The position numbers and the translations under genes are program-made. From positions 1 through 42,598 of the IMG/VR virus record IMGVR_UViG_3300025669_000074: 42,598 nt of DNA. The stretch is one strand, 5' to 3'. Positions 1-8,110 of this stretch are shown piece by piece. Source of the DNA: a virus. How positions within the stretch are numbered: position 1 is the stretch's first letter; the number at the start of each line of letters is the position of its first letter. A model generated the notes under the pieces. The model made no database searches. It saw nothing but the letters and a program-made list of their open reading frames with translations, and was not told the origin of the DNA.

Positions 1-1028
1 GAATCTAATTTGTTAAATTTCTCATCTAATGCTAATGAAATACTTAATAAGTTAGTTCCATCGTCTTCAATGTTCCATTCCCACATTTCTGCTTCATCTA
101 AATAGTCACCAGATTCGATTGTCTGTTTAGCACTTTCACCTAAAATCAACATAGCTGAACTATCTGATTTAGTGTCTTTGTTAAATAAACTTTCGACGTA
201 AACTGTAAGACCATTAACTGTTTCAGTTTGACCCTCGCTTACTATTTCTGTTAAACCATCAACATCGATAACAACTGCTGAAGAACCAACATCAATTAAA
301 GTTAGTGTTTTTTCTTCTACTGTTACTGTATCATCGACAGTTACATAATTAGACTCTGTTCCAAGGTATGTTAACTCACCAGATTCTGCGTTTACTATTT
401 CCATATCAATTCCTAATACTGAGATTGATAACGGTGTTTCATCGCTAATATCTGTTAGAGCAACATCATCTTCAAATGTGTAAACATATGAAACGGTGTC
501 TCTTACTGAACCAACTAAATATGGATCAGCTCCAAATTCGTCTTCGAAATCTGCATTTCCTGAATAAGCAACGAATAAATCGTCACCTAATACCACAGAC
601 TCTTTTACTTCTATTTCTTCATCATCAAAGGTAATTTTTCCATCGTATAATACAGCTAACTCATTATCATCTAATGTTTTAGAAATACTATCACCAAGTG
701 AATACTCCTTTGTATATTCAACAACTTCATCGGTCTCTTCTGTTTCTGTCACTTCATCTGTTGTTGCATCGTCGGTCACCTCATCGGTTACCGGTTCTGT
801 TTCTTCGGAAGTTTCTTCTTCTTCTGAAACTTGATTTTCTACTAGTTGTGTATACTCATCAGAGTTTTTATATTCATCTATTGAGGATTCTGCTGCATTT
901 GCGATCGCGTCACTTAGCTGATCTTCTGTGTATGTAACTTCTTGTTCTGTACATCCACTGATCATAGCCATAGCCAAAAGCAAAACAACGATTCCAACAA
1001 TTGTGAATTTTGTTTTTTTTGTAGACAT
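1..1028 (-). CDS. S-layer-like lipoprotein, C-terminus cut by window edge
   Basis: Open for 342 codons from ATG at 1028 to the window edge. A good ribosome site (AGGAGG) lies just upstream. The N-terminus is a lipoprotein signal: Lys-rich start, hydrophobic stretch, then I-S-G-C at residues 24-27, so the mature protein should be lipid-anchored outside the cell. A Glu/Thr/Asp-rich linker (about residues 45-95) follows, then beta-rich acidic sequence starting L-G-D-S-I-S and containing repeated 'G-x-x-Y/V-V-x-V-D/E' patterns. From memory of the family, this resembles S-layer-like proteins of DPANN archaea; that match is inference. It is the last gene of the minus-strand arm, after the lysis-like genes. 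Possible roles are envelope remodelling, superinfection exclusion or receptor decoy. Confidence 0.72.
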   Translation of the reverse strand, partial: MSTKKTKFTIVGIVVLLLAMAMISGCTEQEVTYTEDQLSDAIANAAESSIDEYKNSDEYTQLVENQVSEEEETSEETEPVTDEVTDDATTDEVTETEETDEVVEYTKEYSLGDSISKTLDDNELAVLYDGKITFDDEEIEVKESVVLGDDLFVAYSGNADFEDEFGADPYLVGSVRDTVSYVYTFEDDVALTDISDETPLSISVLGIDMEIVNAESGELTYLGTESNYVTVDDTVTVEEKTLTLIDVGSSAVVIDVDGLTEIVSEGQTETVNGLTVYVESLFNKDTKSDSSAMLILGESAKQTIESGDYLDEAEMWEWNIEDDGTNLLSISLALDEKFNKLD

Positions 1029-1051
1029 TTTATAGCCTCCTGTGTATTTTT

Positions 1052-1069
1052 GTATAGTAATAACTATAC
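1052..1069. promoter_or_regulatory. Perfect 7-bp inverted repeat, possible operator
   Basis: GTATAGT and ACTATAC are separated by AATA. The repeat lies between the TATA-like boxes (1077-1100) and the ribosome site of the S-layer-like gene, about where its transcript should start. That is where an archaeal repressor would act. It could also be an RNA hairpin in the leader. Confidence 0.45.
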
Positions 1070-1076
1070 TTTGTTA

Positions 1077-1100
1077 TTTATAAACTTTATTATTTATAAA
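1077..1100 (-). promoter_or_regulatory. Two TATA-type boxes for the S-layer-like gene
   Basis: TTTATAAA occurs at 1077-1084 and again at 1093-1100, 49 and 65 bases upstream of the ATG at 1028. The sequence and spacing fit an archaeal promoter. It would give the lipoprotein its own transcript, separate from the lysis-like genes upstream of it. TTTATAAA is its own reverse complement, so direction is inferred from the gene. Confidence 0.5.
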
Positions 1101-1112
1101 AATTATATAATT

Positions 1113-1322
1113 TTAGTACAGTTTTATTGCACTACTTGTTTTCATTCTTAATAAGACATTTCCAACGATCATTACGATACTAAATATTTGTAATGCTACG
1201 CCTGAAAGTAATCCTGAATCGATTAATGCGGTTGCTACTGTTGCGATTGCAGCTAAAACATTAAACCAAAACGTCCAACTTTCCCATATCTTTTTAACTA
1301 TAACTTCTTCTTTTTTTGCCAT
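1113..1322 (-). CDS. Small two-TM membrane protein, holin-like
   Basis: A 69-residue protein with a short charged N-terminus (M-A-K-K-E-E) and two hydrophobic segments (about residues 17-35 and 40-58), ending in a basic tail. The W-x-S-x-T-F-W-F-N-V-L-A core is a pattern I associate with small phage membrane proteins next to lysins. It follows the XhlA-like and peptidase genes in one operon, so a role in membrane permeabilisation at lysis is likely but unproven. Ribosome site GGAGGAATAA precedes the ATG. Confidence 0.6.
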   Translation of the reverse strand: MAKKEEVIVKKIWESWTFWFNVLAAIATVATALIDSGLLSGVALQIFSIVMIVGNVLLRMKTSSAIKLY

Positions 1323-1335
1323 TATTATTCCTCCA

Positions 1336-1578
1336 TCATATTACTGATTGAATTATTACAACCACAACGGATGTGAACACTGCTGTTACGACACCAGTAG
1401 TGCCGATAATTTTAGCTAATTTTAAACTATTAGTTTTAATTTCCCGTTCGTGTTCTGCAACTTTACCGTTAAGTTGTTTTAGATGTTCACCAATGTTTTT
1501 CATTTCATTCTTAATAACTGCGACATCTGTCGTCAAGTTTATTAACATATCTTTGTTTGTCATTCCACTGTTTCTCAT
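1336..1578 (-). CDS. Coiled-coil protein with C-terminal TM, XhlA/holin-like
   Basis: An 80-residue protein. The first ~55 residues form an amphipathic, charged coiled-coil-like region (V-A-V-I-K-N-E-M-K-N-I-G-E-H-L repeats). A single hydrophobic segment at the C-terminus (about residues 58-79) is a membrane anchor. This layout matches hemolysin XhlA-type phage proteins that act with holins. Its position between a putative lysin and a two-TM protein supports a lysis-cassette role. Function in an archaeal envelope is untested. Confidence 0.55.
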   Translation of the reverse strand: MRNSGMTNKDMLINLTTDVAVIKNEMKNIGEHLKQLNGKVAEHEREIKTNSLKLAKIIGTTGVVTAVFTSVVVVIIQSVI

Positions 1579-1590
1579 TTTTTGCGTCTC

Positions 1591-2340
1591 CTATATTAAA
1601 GTACTTTTTTGTGCCCACGAATATTCGTTGTTAAACGTCCACCAGATATCTTTATATTTTTTCATATCATTGTGTGGGACTTTTTTAAATGATTTCACAC
1701 TTTCATTATACCAATAACACCAATCTAATACATACCATTGATCGTCATCGGCTAAATAAATTACATATGCGTGACCGACTTGTTTCTTTTTGTTACTTGG
1801 ATTCTCAACGAAACCACAACATACCTTTACCCGGTAACTCGGTACACCAGCAATCAACATCATACTAGCTAACAATAATGCACCATCTTCACAATCGCCC
1901 TTTTTAGTTTGATAAGTTTCTTCTGGTGTTTGCCAATATTCTGCCTGTTTATGAGTAACGAAATCGCCAACATATGTTAAACGTTTTTTAACGTATTTTA
2001 ACATACCTAACGCGGTATCGTCGTGTGTTTGTTTTTGTTTACTTTTAGACAATTTGTCTAATATATGTGATTTGTTAAATATTAAATTTCTTACATCTGC
2101 AGTTAACTTGCTTGAAACACTGTATGTAATACTATTCTTTTTCCATTTATTATTCCAATCATTAGCAATTTTTTCTAGTTGTGTTTTACTAGTTAAAACC
2201 AGTAATTCACTGACAAGTTTACTATTTTCGCTAGACAACTTTTCAACTTCTAATAATGAATCATCATATAACTGTTGTTCTTCATCGAACACCAAATCGT
2301 AAATCGTTTGTTTTATTTTATGTATTAAGAGTTGTTTCAT
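1591..2340 (-). CDS. Transglutaminase-like cysteine peptidase, candidate lysin
   Basis: A 249-residue protein. The C-terminal half carries a transglutaminase-fold triad: Cys150 in K-K-G-D-C-E-D-G, His190 in V-G-H-A-Y-V, and Asp206 in Y-V-L-D-W. Known members include bacterial transglutaminase-like cysteine peptidases and envelope-degrading enzymes. The N-terminal ~120 residues are helical and charged. The two small membrane genes follow immediately downstream, giving a lysin-plus-holin-like cassette. If the host lacks peptidoglycan, the substrate would be an S-layer or other envelope protein or a pseudomurein-type bond. Alternative: a virion-associated protease. Confidence 0.65.
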   Translation of the reverse strand: MKQLLIHKIKQTIYDLVFDEEQQLYDDSLLEVEKLSSENSKLVSELLVLTSKTQLEKIANDWNNKWKKNSITYSVSSKLTADVRNLIFNKSHILDKLSKSKQKQTHDDTALGMLKYVKKRLTYVGDFVTHKQAEYWQTPEETYQTKKGDCEDGALLLASMMLIAGVPSYRVKVCCGFVENPSNKKKQVGHAYVIYLADDDQWYVLDWCYWYNESVKSFKKVPHNDMKKYKDIWWTFNNEYSWAQKSTLI

Positions 2341-2341
2341 T

Positions 2342-3403
2342 TTATTTGTTACTCGTGTCTATGTTGTACACGTACCCCATGCACGAAAAACCTTCGTCTG
2401 CTGGCGTTGTCACGACTATTTTCCATGATGCACTTGTGCCAGTCGTCGAAAAATAATGTGGTCGTTCTAGTACAGAAGTCTCGAAGTCACTATCGTTCGC
2501 GCTAAGGCTAAGAGTCATGTTAGTGTATGCTGAATTAGTATACCCAGTCGTAATGTTTGGAAAAAACAATGCTGAGTATGCTGTGTCAGTGTTAACCAAC
2601 GTTTGTCCAGTTACTTGTATTGTACCAGTTACTCCGCCACCTTGAACATACCGTACTTCTAACACCTGCATTGAAGCCGTTTGTGCTGCACCAACATTAG
2701 TTTGTACTCCAATAAAATATGTTGCACCAAGTCCCGACAAGTCTACTGCGCCAGACCAAGCTGACCATTCTGTTCCTGCAGTCGAAAATGAACGATAGTA
2801 TGCGTTCTCTGTTGCTGCATCATAATAAATTTCGTATAATGTGTTAGAAGTTACACTTGAGAATATTGTGCTATAAGACGACGGTCCATCTGCTGCGATA
2901 ATTCTTCCAGTACCGCCAGATGTTGTTACTGTCCCAACATGAATGAATACTGTACAATCTCCGTCAGTTAACTTGAAATCTGTTACTGAACCATCAGAAA
3001 ATACTGTATTGTTTGCACTACCAACTGCCGGCAAAGCTTCAGAAGATATCGTTAATATTCCACCACTTACAGTAGTAGTGTTTGATCCATCTGATACAGC
3101 AGCTTGTGAATTTGTCCACAACGTTGTATCTAATGCAACGCCAGGGAATGTGTCATACAAGTTTGCAATGTATGTTACACCATAATCTGAACCGGCATTG
3201 ACAGAATCTCCACTATCATAATCTTCTGAACCGTTTCTTACTAAAATTGAATATTGTCCACTTTCTTCTCTATCAGACTCTGCGTCAATTAACCATTTTA
3301 AAGCAACACCTCTAAAGTTAGATCCTATAGTATCTAAAATCCTGTCTATGTCCGCGGCATAAAATATTTCGCCGTCAGTTTTTGGTAAATCTCCAGCAGC
3401 CAT
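2342..3403 (-). CDS. Tail fibre / receptor-binding protein
   Basis: A 353-residue protein rich in Gly, Ser and Thr with beta-rich, jelly-roll-like sequence (W-S-A-W-S, Y-E-I-Y-Y-D patterns). The N-terminus (A-G-D-L-P-K-T-D-G-E-I-F) resembles the attachment start of phage fibre proteins. It ends one base before the candidate lysin starts and follows the baseplate/fibre genes, the usual place for distal tail fibres. I infer a host-binding role; no catalytic motif was seen. Confidence 0.6.
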   Translation of the reverse strand: MAAGDLPKTDGEIFYAADIDRILDTIGSNFRGVALKWLIDAESDREESGQYSILVRNGSEDYDSGDSVNAGSDYGVTYIANLYDTFPGVALDTTLWTNSQAAVSDGSNTTTVSGGILTISSEALPAVGSANNTVFSDGSVTDFKLTDGDCTVFIHVGTVTTSGGTGRIIAADGPSSYSTIFSSVTSNTLYEIYYDAATENAYYRSFSTAGTEWSAWSGAVDLSGLGATYFIGVQTNVGAAQTASMQVLEVRYVQGGGVTGTIQVTGQTLVNTDTAYSALFFPNITTGYTNSAYTNMTLSLSANDSDFETSVLERPHYFSTTGTSASWKIVVTTPADEGFSCMGYVYNIDTSNK

Positions 3404-3446
3404 TTTAAATCGTATCTCCTGTTGTATAATTATTTTTTATCATTAT

Positions 3447-3701
3447 TTATTCTCCTATTTCGAAGTGTGGTCTTAATTCACCATTTACTTCTTTTGTCAT
3501 CAAATCGTTTCTTAAATTTAATATTGAACATAATTCCCTAACCCTTCCAGCCATTTCTTGTTGATTCATTACTATAATGTGTCCAATACCATACATACTT
3601 GCAGACCATGGATAGTCTTTAGCTTCTAATTCGTTGAATACGCCAATATAACTACCAAGCTTGCAATGTAATATTTTTTTATTTTTTTCGTCGATTTCCA
3701 T
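3447..3701 (-). CDS. Small hypothetical protein in tail fibre region
   Basis: An 84-residue protein when started at ATG 3701, two bases after the stop of the upstream fibre gene. An in-frame upstream ATG (3752) would overlap that gene by 50 bases and is less likely. The sequence is mixed alpha/beta (M-E-I-D-E-K-N-K-K start) with no motif I recognise. Its place between two fibre genes suggests a fibre chaperone or minor tail component. Confidence 0.55.
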   Translation of the reverse strand: MEIDEKNKKILHCKLGSYIGVFNELEAKDYPWSASMYGIGHIIVMNQQEMAGRVRELCSILNLRNDLMTKEVNGELRPHFEIGE

Positions 3702-3702
3702 T

Positions 3703-4065
3703 TTAATATATTTGAAATGTGATTTGTACTTGTAATTCGTTAGTGCCGTCAAAATTTATTCCAACAAAACCTTCGTAATTCCACAACGTTCCACTTAACG
3801 ATGCTCCGCTGCTAAATATTCCTATTTCTGATATTGATGTTCCGCTTAGATCGATAGCTGCAAAGTCTGTCGTGTAAGTAACATTTTTTTGTATTGATGA
3901 ATCTGTCGATGCGAATGCATTTCTCTGATATTCGTTGTCTAATAAAACTGTAGATGGCGAAAACGCAACGCTACCACTACCCAACGCACAATACGCCGGT
4001 CTATTAACCACTGAACCAGATAACAATAAAGCTAACCCGCTTAGTCCTGAATCTACTATTCCCAT
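3703..4065 (-). CDS. Tail fibre-associated structural protein
   Basis: A 120-residue beta-rich protein with the pattern G-S-G-S-V-A-F-S-P-S ... E-I-G-I-F ... L-W, common in short fibre-linked phage proteins. It overlaps the stop of the tail hub gene by one base, so translation is probably coupled. Probably part of the tail tip or fibre base. Confidence 0.55.
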   Translation of the reverse strand: MGIVDSGLSGLALLLSGSVVNRPAYCALGSGSVAFSPSTVLLDNEYQRNAFASTDSSIQKNVTYTTDFAAIDLSGTSISEIGIFSSGASLSGTLWNYEGFVGINFDGTNELQVQITFQIY

Positions 4066-5597
4066 TATGTTTCTCCTCCACTTACTTGAAAAGCATAACT
4101 TTTAGCAAAGCTTCCCGCCAAGTATGGTTGTGTCCCAGTAACGACTCCAAGTCGGCCGTTGTCTGGGTGTGCTAATATAAACTTACTACCGATATCCCAC
4201 GTTTGTGCTGTCCATGAGCTAACGATAAAACCAAAACTACCAGTTCCCGTTTTTAATCTAGTGATGACATCAGCCGAGTTTACATCAGCTGCTTGTAATT
4301 TTTTAACATCTAAAATCAACTGTTTTAAAGTATCGACAACATCTTTCAACGTGTTGCTAACTGTTACTTTTATAACTGATTCCGAAAATACTGTAGTTGA
4401 ATTGAATTGATATTTAACTGATGTCATTGTTAACACTTCGTTAGAAACATTGTGGTATGGTAAATTTACAACCGCTGTCTCTCCCGGTGTTAATAATGAA
4501 ACACCTTTTAATTGCAAAGTCCCTTCCTTCTTCGGATCTTTGTTTAATGATAACTGACTTTGTACTATATCGATCGCTGTGTTAGGATCTTCTATATTAT
4601 TATCTTGAATTACTTTACTACGTTTGCCATACTGTGAAATACTGGATTCATCCTGACCTTGTTTAATTATTGGTGAATTTCTATAATAGTCCATTGTTAT
4701 CGTATCACCAGAAGGTGGCATGTTATCGCTAGCAACTGTTCCAGACGTAAATATAATCAATTTATCATTAAAACTTACCAAATATTGTTCAGTTGAACCA
4801 GGTACTGATACCATTTCGAAAACACCACCAGTAAAGATACTACCAGCAACATCGATTGTTGTATTGTATGGACTATATTTTAAAGTGTATTCTGAACCAG
4901 CTCCATCTGAAGTAAATATTTCTCGTATCGCCGTTAAAGTCGAACCGCCGAAAACCCAAACATCGTTATATATTTCGTTTCCAGATGTTTTGAATTTAGC
5001 ATTCAACGTGTTAGTATTATTAAAAGTTAATCCGCTAGATGTCGTTTCATTTTCTTCGAAGTGTAAATCATTATCGTCATCTACATAAAATTTGAAATTA
5101 GATAATTCAGCTAATTGTTCCAAAGCATCATAGACGCTTATGTTTGAAAATGTAATTCGTTCTAATGTAGTAGTAGTTGTGTTGACATTAACTCTAGTCA
5201 AACCACCTGTAACGTATTTATCGAAAATATCTATAACAGTCAAACTAACTTCTTGAGTATTATAAACTTCGGGTTCGACTAAATTATCCATCAATCTTGA
5301 CGTTCCATAATCCAAACCGCTAATAGTTAATATTTCAGTGTTTGGTTTCCCAGTATATTTAATATCTCTAATGATTGCCGTGATGATCGTCTGTGTTGGT
5401 GGAGTAACATCTTCTTCTGCTTTGATTGTTAGTTGTTCTCCAACTGTAAACTCATCATCATATATACCATCGAAATTATCGAAATCTATTGACCATGTTG
5501 ATGCTGCACTAAAGTCCGATGTTTTTTTAGTTACCTTAATGTTTTTAGCATCCGGGTATTCTGTACCACCTTTATCAATTAGAGTATATATAACCAT
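4065..5597 (-). CDS. Tail hub / tail-tip protein
   Basis: A 510-residue protein directly downstream of the tape measure, the standard location of the distal tail/hub protein. The N-terminal half has hub-type beta-barrel patterns (I-D-F-D-N-F-D-G-I-Y-D-D, L-T-I-S-G-L-D-Y). A D-A-L-E-Q-L-A-E-L-S-N-F segment at about 155-170 is followed by F-Y-V-D-D-D-N-D-L, typical of gp27/gpD-like hub domains. The C-terminal ~80 residues look like a separate beta domain. Assigned from location and sequence feel; the exact family is not certain. Confidence 0.65.
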   Translation of the reverse strand: MVIYTLIDKGGTEYPDAKNIKVTKKTSDFSAASTWSIDFDNFDGIYDDEFTVGEQLTIKAEEDVTPPTQTIITAIIRDIKYTGKPNTEILTISGLDYGTSRLMDNLVEPEVYNTQEVSLTVIDIFDKYVTGGLTRVNVNTTTTTLERITFSNISVYDALEQLAELSNFKFYVDDDNDLHFEENETTSSGLTFNNTNTLNAKFKTSGNEIYNDVWVFGGSTLTAIREIFTSDGAGSEYTLKYSPYNTTIDVAGSIFTGGVFEMVSVPGSTEQYLVSFNDKLIIFTSGTVASDNMPPSGDTITMDYYRNSPIIKQGQDESSISQYGKRSKVIQDNNIEDPNTAIDIVQSQLSLNKDPKKEGTLQLKGVSLLTPGETAVVNLPYHNVSNEVLTMTSVKYQFNSTTVFSESVIKVTVSNTLKDVVDTLKQLILDVKKLQAADVNSADVITRLKTGTGSFGFIVSSWTAQTWDIGSKFILAHPDNGRLGVVTGTQPYLAGSFAKSYAFQVSGGET

Positions 5598-5598
5598 T

Positions 5599-7494
5599 TT
5601 AGTATGAAATCATCGTGCTAAGTTTTGATTGTAATGCTTCTGCCACTACGTCTGCGTCTAACCCGTTGACATTTTCAATTTGTACCATCACACTCATACC
5701 ACTTAAATCACTCTGGTTTGGTTCTGATAATTGAAAATTGTCTGGAGATGTTTGTAAAAGTTGTTCAGTATCGCCACCTTGTAATAAATTGCCCGCTTGT
5801 TGTACCATCACACTCATACCACTTAAATCACTCTGGTTTGGTTCTAATAATTGAAAATTGTCTGGAGTTGTTTGTAAAAGTTGTTCAGTATCGCCACCTT
5901 GTAATAAATTGCCCGCTTGTTGACCAAGACCACTCATGCCGAGTGTCGCCACATTAAGACTTGTTGCTGGTATTGATTCTGAAAAAGTACCAAGAAAACT
6001 GTCAGATAACATATCGTTTATGTCTTTAATAATATCATAAACGTCTGTTAAAGCATCGGAAACGATTGCTAATGCATCTGCTAATAAAACAAATAAAGAT
6101 AAAATATCTTCTAAATATCCACTTTCTATTAAAATGTTCACCATTCCCACAAAACTTTCTAGTATATTTCCAGTAAATGTTGCCATGTTAGAAAACAATG
6201 ATGTAATATCGTCCTTATTATCAATCAAAAAATTAAACATTTTTTCAGTAGTTTCTTTTAATAACTCCCAATCCAACTCTTCAACAAATGTTGTAGCAGT
6301 ATCAGTCACTGTTTGTAATGCCCCTGCAAATGTATCCATTAATCCAGTGAATACTTCACTTTCAGTTATTGTATTTATAAGAGTTTGAAATTTTTCAGTC
6401 AATGGGGTAATTACTGGTAATAACTCAGTAAGAATAGAATCACCAATGTCAGTCATTGCGCTTCCAATTGTATTCTTCATTTGGTTAAACAAATTTTCCG
6501 ATGTCCCAGACATAATTTCGAATTGTGATTGTGCCATACCAGTCGAATCTGAAACACTTTCTATAGATGCCGCAACGTCGTCGGACGCCGCTCCTAAAAG
6601 TGGTAATACAGCTCTTAATGCTTCTTCAGAATTAAACAATTTAGCCAATGATTCTGTGTCGTCACCAACAACATCGGCCAATGATTCTAATGTTCCAACA
6701 AGACCCAATTCTTCAATTGCTGCTTGTCCAGATTCAAAGCCTAGAAATTCTAACGCCTCTTGCATTTCTTTAGTCGGCTTAATTAATTTAGTAAGTGTAG
6801 AATTTAATGCAGTTGCTGCTTGTTCGGGACTTGCCATTACTTTAGTCAATCCAGCGAAAATTCCCGCTGTTTCTTCTAATGAAACTCCCATCTCACCAGC
6901 ACTAGCAGAAACTCTTGGGAATGCACTAGCCAGTTGATCCATCGTAGTTTGACCCGCAGCTACTGTTGCTGCGAATACATCAAATACTCTACCAGAATCT
7001 TCAGCCTCTATACCGAACGCAGCCATAGTTTTTGTACTTGCTTCGATAACAGAAGATAATTCAGCTGAACCACCTATAGATGCTTTAGTCGCTTCTTCTA
7101 AAAATGCAGTAGCTGTTGCAGTATCTGTAATACCAGCGGAAACAGTTTGATACAAACCAGCAGCCGCTTCTAACTCTCCACCGGCTAATCCAAATTCAGA
7201 TGCTAAACTCTGTGTCGAGTTAGCTAATGCTTCCATGTCTTCATCAGTTCCGACTAGCAATGTTTCTACATTAGACATCGATGTTTCAAAACTAGCAGCA
7301 CTTTTCACTGCTTCGACTCCGAATATGGTTGCTGCAACACCGACAGCGGCAAATGCAGTTCCAACAGATAATGCAGCGGTTGAAAAACTTTTCATACTCG
7401 ATTCTGCTGAATTAAAAGTAGAACTAAAGTTATCGACAGCGTTGATTAAAATATTAACACTAGCAGCTCCACCAAATGCACCTAAACTTACCAT
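5599..7494 (-). CDS. Tail tape measure protein
   Basis: A 631-residue protein, Ala/Ser/Thr-rich and helical. It has the TP901-type core (A-E-F-G-L-A-G-G-E-L-E-A-A, G-E-M-G-V-S-L-E-E-T-A-G-I-F-A-G-L), hydrophobic helices at about 430-490, and a tail-tip end. Its start codon overlaps the stop of the frameshift extension (TAATG), as in classical tail operons. Family knowledge says tape length sets tail length; at about 1.5 A per residue the tail would be near 90-100 nm. The C-terminus carries a recent 40-residue tandem duplication. Confidence 0.9.
   Translation of the reverse strand: MVSLGAFGGAASVNILINAVDNFSSTFNSAESSMKSFSTAALSVGTAFAAVGVAATIFGVEAVKSAASFETSMSNVETLLVGTDEDMEALANSTQSLASEFGLAGGELEAAAGLYQTVSAGITDTATATAFLEEATKASIGGSAELSSVIEASTKTMAAFGIEAEDSGRVFDVFAATVAAGQTTMDQLASAFPRVSASAGEMGVSLEETAGIFAGLTKVMASPEQAATALNSTLTKLIKPTKEMQEALEFLGFESGQAAIEELGLVGTLESLADVVGDDTESLAKLFNSEEALRAVLPLLGAASDDVAASIESVSDSTGMAQSQFEIMSGTSENLFNQMKNTIGSAMTDIGDSILTELLPVITPLTEKFQTLINTITESEVFTGLMDTFAGALQTVTDTATTFVEELDWELLKETTEKMFNFLIDNKDDITSLFSNMATFTGNILESFVGMVNILIESGYLEDILSLFVLLADALAIVSDALTDVYDIIKDINDMLSDSFLGTFSESIPATSLNVATLGMSGLGQQAGNLLQGGDTEQLLQTTPDNFQLLEPNQSDLSGMSVMVQQAGNLLQGGDTEQLLQTSPDNFQLSEPNQSDLSGMSVMVQIENVNGLDADVVAEALQSKLSTMISY
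5681..5920. repeat. 120-bp tandem duplication inside tape measure gene
   Basis: Two adjacent 120-base copies (5681-5800 and 5801-5920) are nearly identical apart from a few substitutions and a divergent end to the second copy. They encode a 40-residue unit containing Q-Q-A-G-N-L-L-Q-G-G-D and E-P-N-Q-S-D-L-S-G-M. The reading frame is kept, so the protein is lengthened, not broken. Confidence 0.93.
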
Positions 7495-7679
7495 TATCTT
7501 CTTCGTCCTCTTTTTCTTTTAGCTTTGTTTTTCTGTGCTGCTTTTTTCTTTTGTCTAATGTCATCGTTATGTTGTTTTATTAACACTTCGATTTCCATCA
7601 TAGTTAACTGCGGTATATTAAAAAAATTATATCCTCGGACATGTAACATAGTTATTAAGTCCGACTCATTTTTTATTCT
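7494..7679 (-). CDS. Tail chaperone frameshift extension (gpT-like)
   Basis: This is the -1 frame entered from the tail chaperone gene at the A-run 7685-7679, open for 61 codons to TAA at 7496-7494. The part after an internal ATG (7649) is 51 residues. It is helical, strongly basic and ends in K-R-K-R-G-R-R-R. It has no ribosome site of its own that I can see. It fills the gap between chaperone and tape measure exactly as lambda gpT does, and its stop overlaps the tape measure start. The predicted fusion is about 191 residues. The -1 frame is open, ends precisely at the next gene, and sits next to a perfect heptamer. Confidence 0.82.
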   Translation of the reverse strand, partial: RIKNESDLITMLHVRGYNFFNIPQLTMMEIEVLIKQHNDDIRQKKKAAQKNKAKRKRGRRR

Positions 7680-8068
7680 TTTTTTGATTGCACTTCTTTC
7701 ATCGCTTTATTCAAAACTTCTTTTTTATTACTGTTAAATTTAGATTGTTCCCAACCAGTACTGATTGCAAAAATCGCTTTAACTATCGCATCGGCAAATT
7801 TTGGTTGCATTGATTCAATCTCTGACTCTGTATACTTTGGAGTATGACAGTGTTTTAAAATTAATTCGTCGTCTTGCGATTTAGACGTGTCTTTTGATTT
7901 ACTTTCAGCTACAACTCTTTGTAACTCACCCTTTTTTAATGGTATAACCATTATGGTAGGTTTATTGCCATCGTCGACTTTTAAAGTCTCTAATACTACC
8001 TCTTGTGGTAGTAAATTATTGTTTTCGTCTCTTAAAAATAACGTGTCTGTTTTTTCTAATAATGCCAT
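7673..8068 (-). CDS. Tail assembly chaperone (gpG-like)
   Basis: A 131-residue acidic/Lys-rich helical protein located between the tail tube and the tape measure, where phage tail chaperones always sit. It ends K-K-E-stop right after an A_AAA_AAA heptamer. The unshifted product is gpG-like; a fraction of ribosomes should shift -1 and make the longer gpGT-like form that binds the tape measure. Ribosome site AGGAGGGTAAAGAC precedes the ATG. Sequence similarity alone would not name it; the assignment rests on position and frameshift. Confidence 0.8.
   Translation of the reverse strand: MALLEKTDTLFLRDENNNLLPQEVVLETLKVDDGNKPTIMVIPLKKGELQRVVAESKSKDTSKSQDDELILKHCHTPKYTESEIESMQPKFADAIVKAIFAISTGWEQSKFNSNKKEVLNKAMKEVQSKKE
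7679..7685 (-). other. Programmed -1 frameshift heptamer A_AAA_AAA
   Basis: On the minus strand the zero frame reads TCA AAA AAA GAA TAA, giving X-XXY-YYZ as A-AAA-AAA with the zero-frame stop two codons later. The -1 frame stays open to the base that overlaps the tape measure start. A stimulatory structure downstream is not obvious; the following sequence is AT-rich. Confidence 0.82.
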
Positions 8069-8086
8069 GTCTTTACCCTCCTAAAG

Positions 8087-8110
8087 ATAAAAAAATAAAA
8101 AATAAAAAAT
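8087..8110 (-). terminator. T-tract terminator after tail tube gene
   Basis: On the minus strand the tail tube stop is followed by three T runs (T6, T6, T7) separated by single A residues. T-rich tracts without hairpins are typical archaeal transcription terminators. Partial termination here would lower chaperone and tape measure expression relative to the tube protein. Confidence 0.5.
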
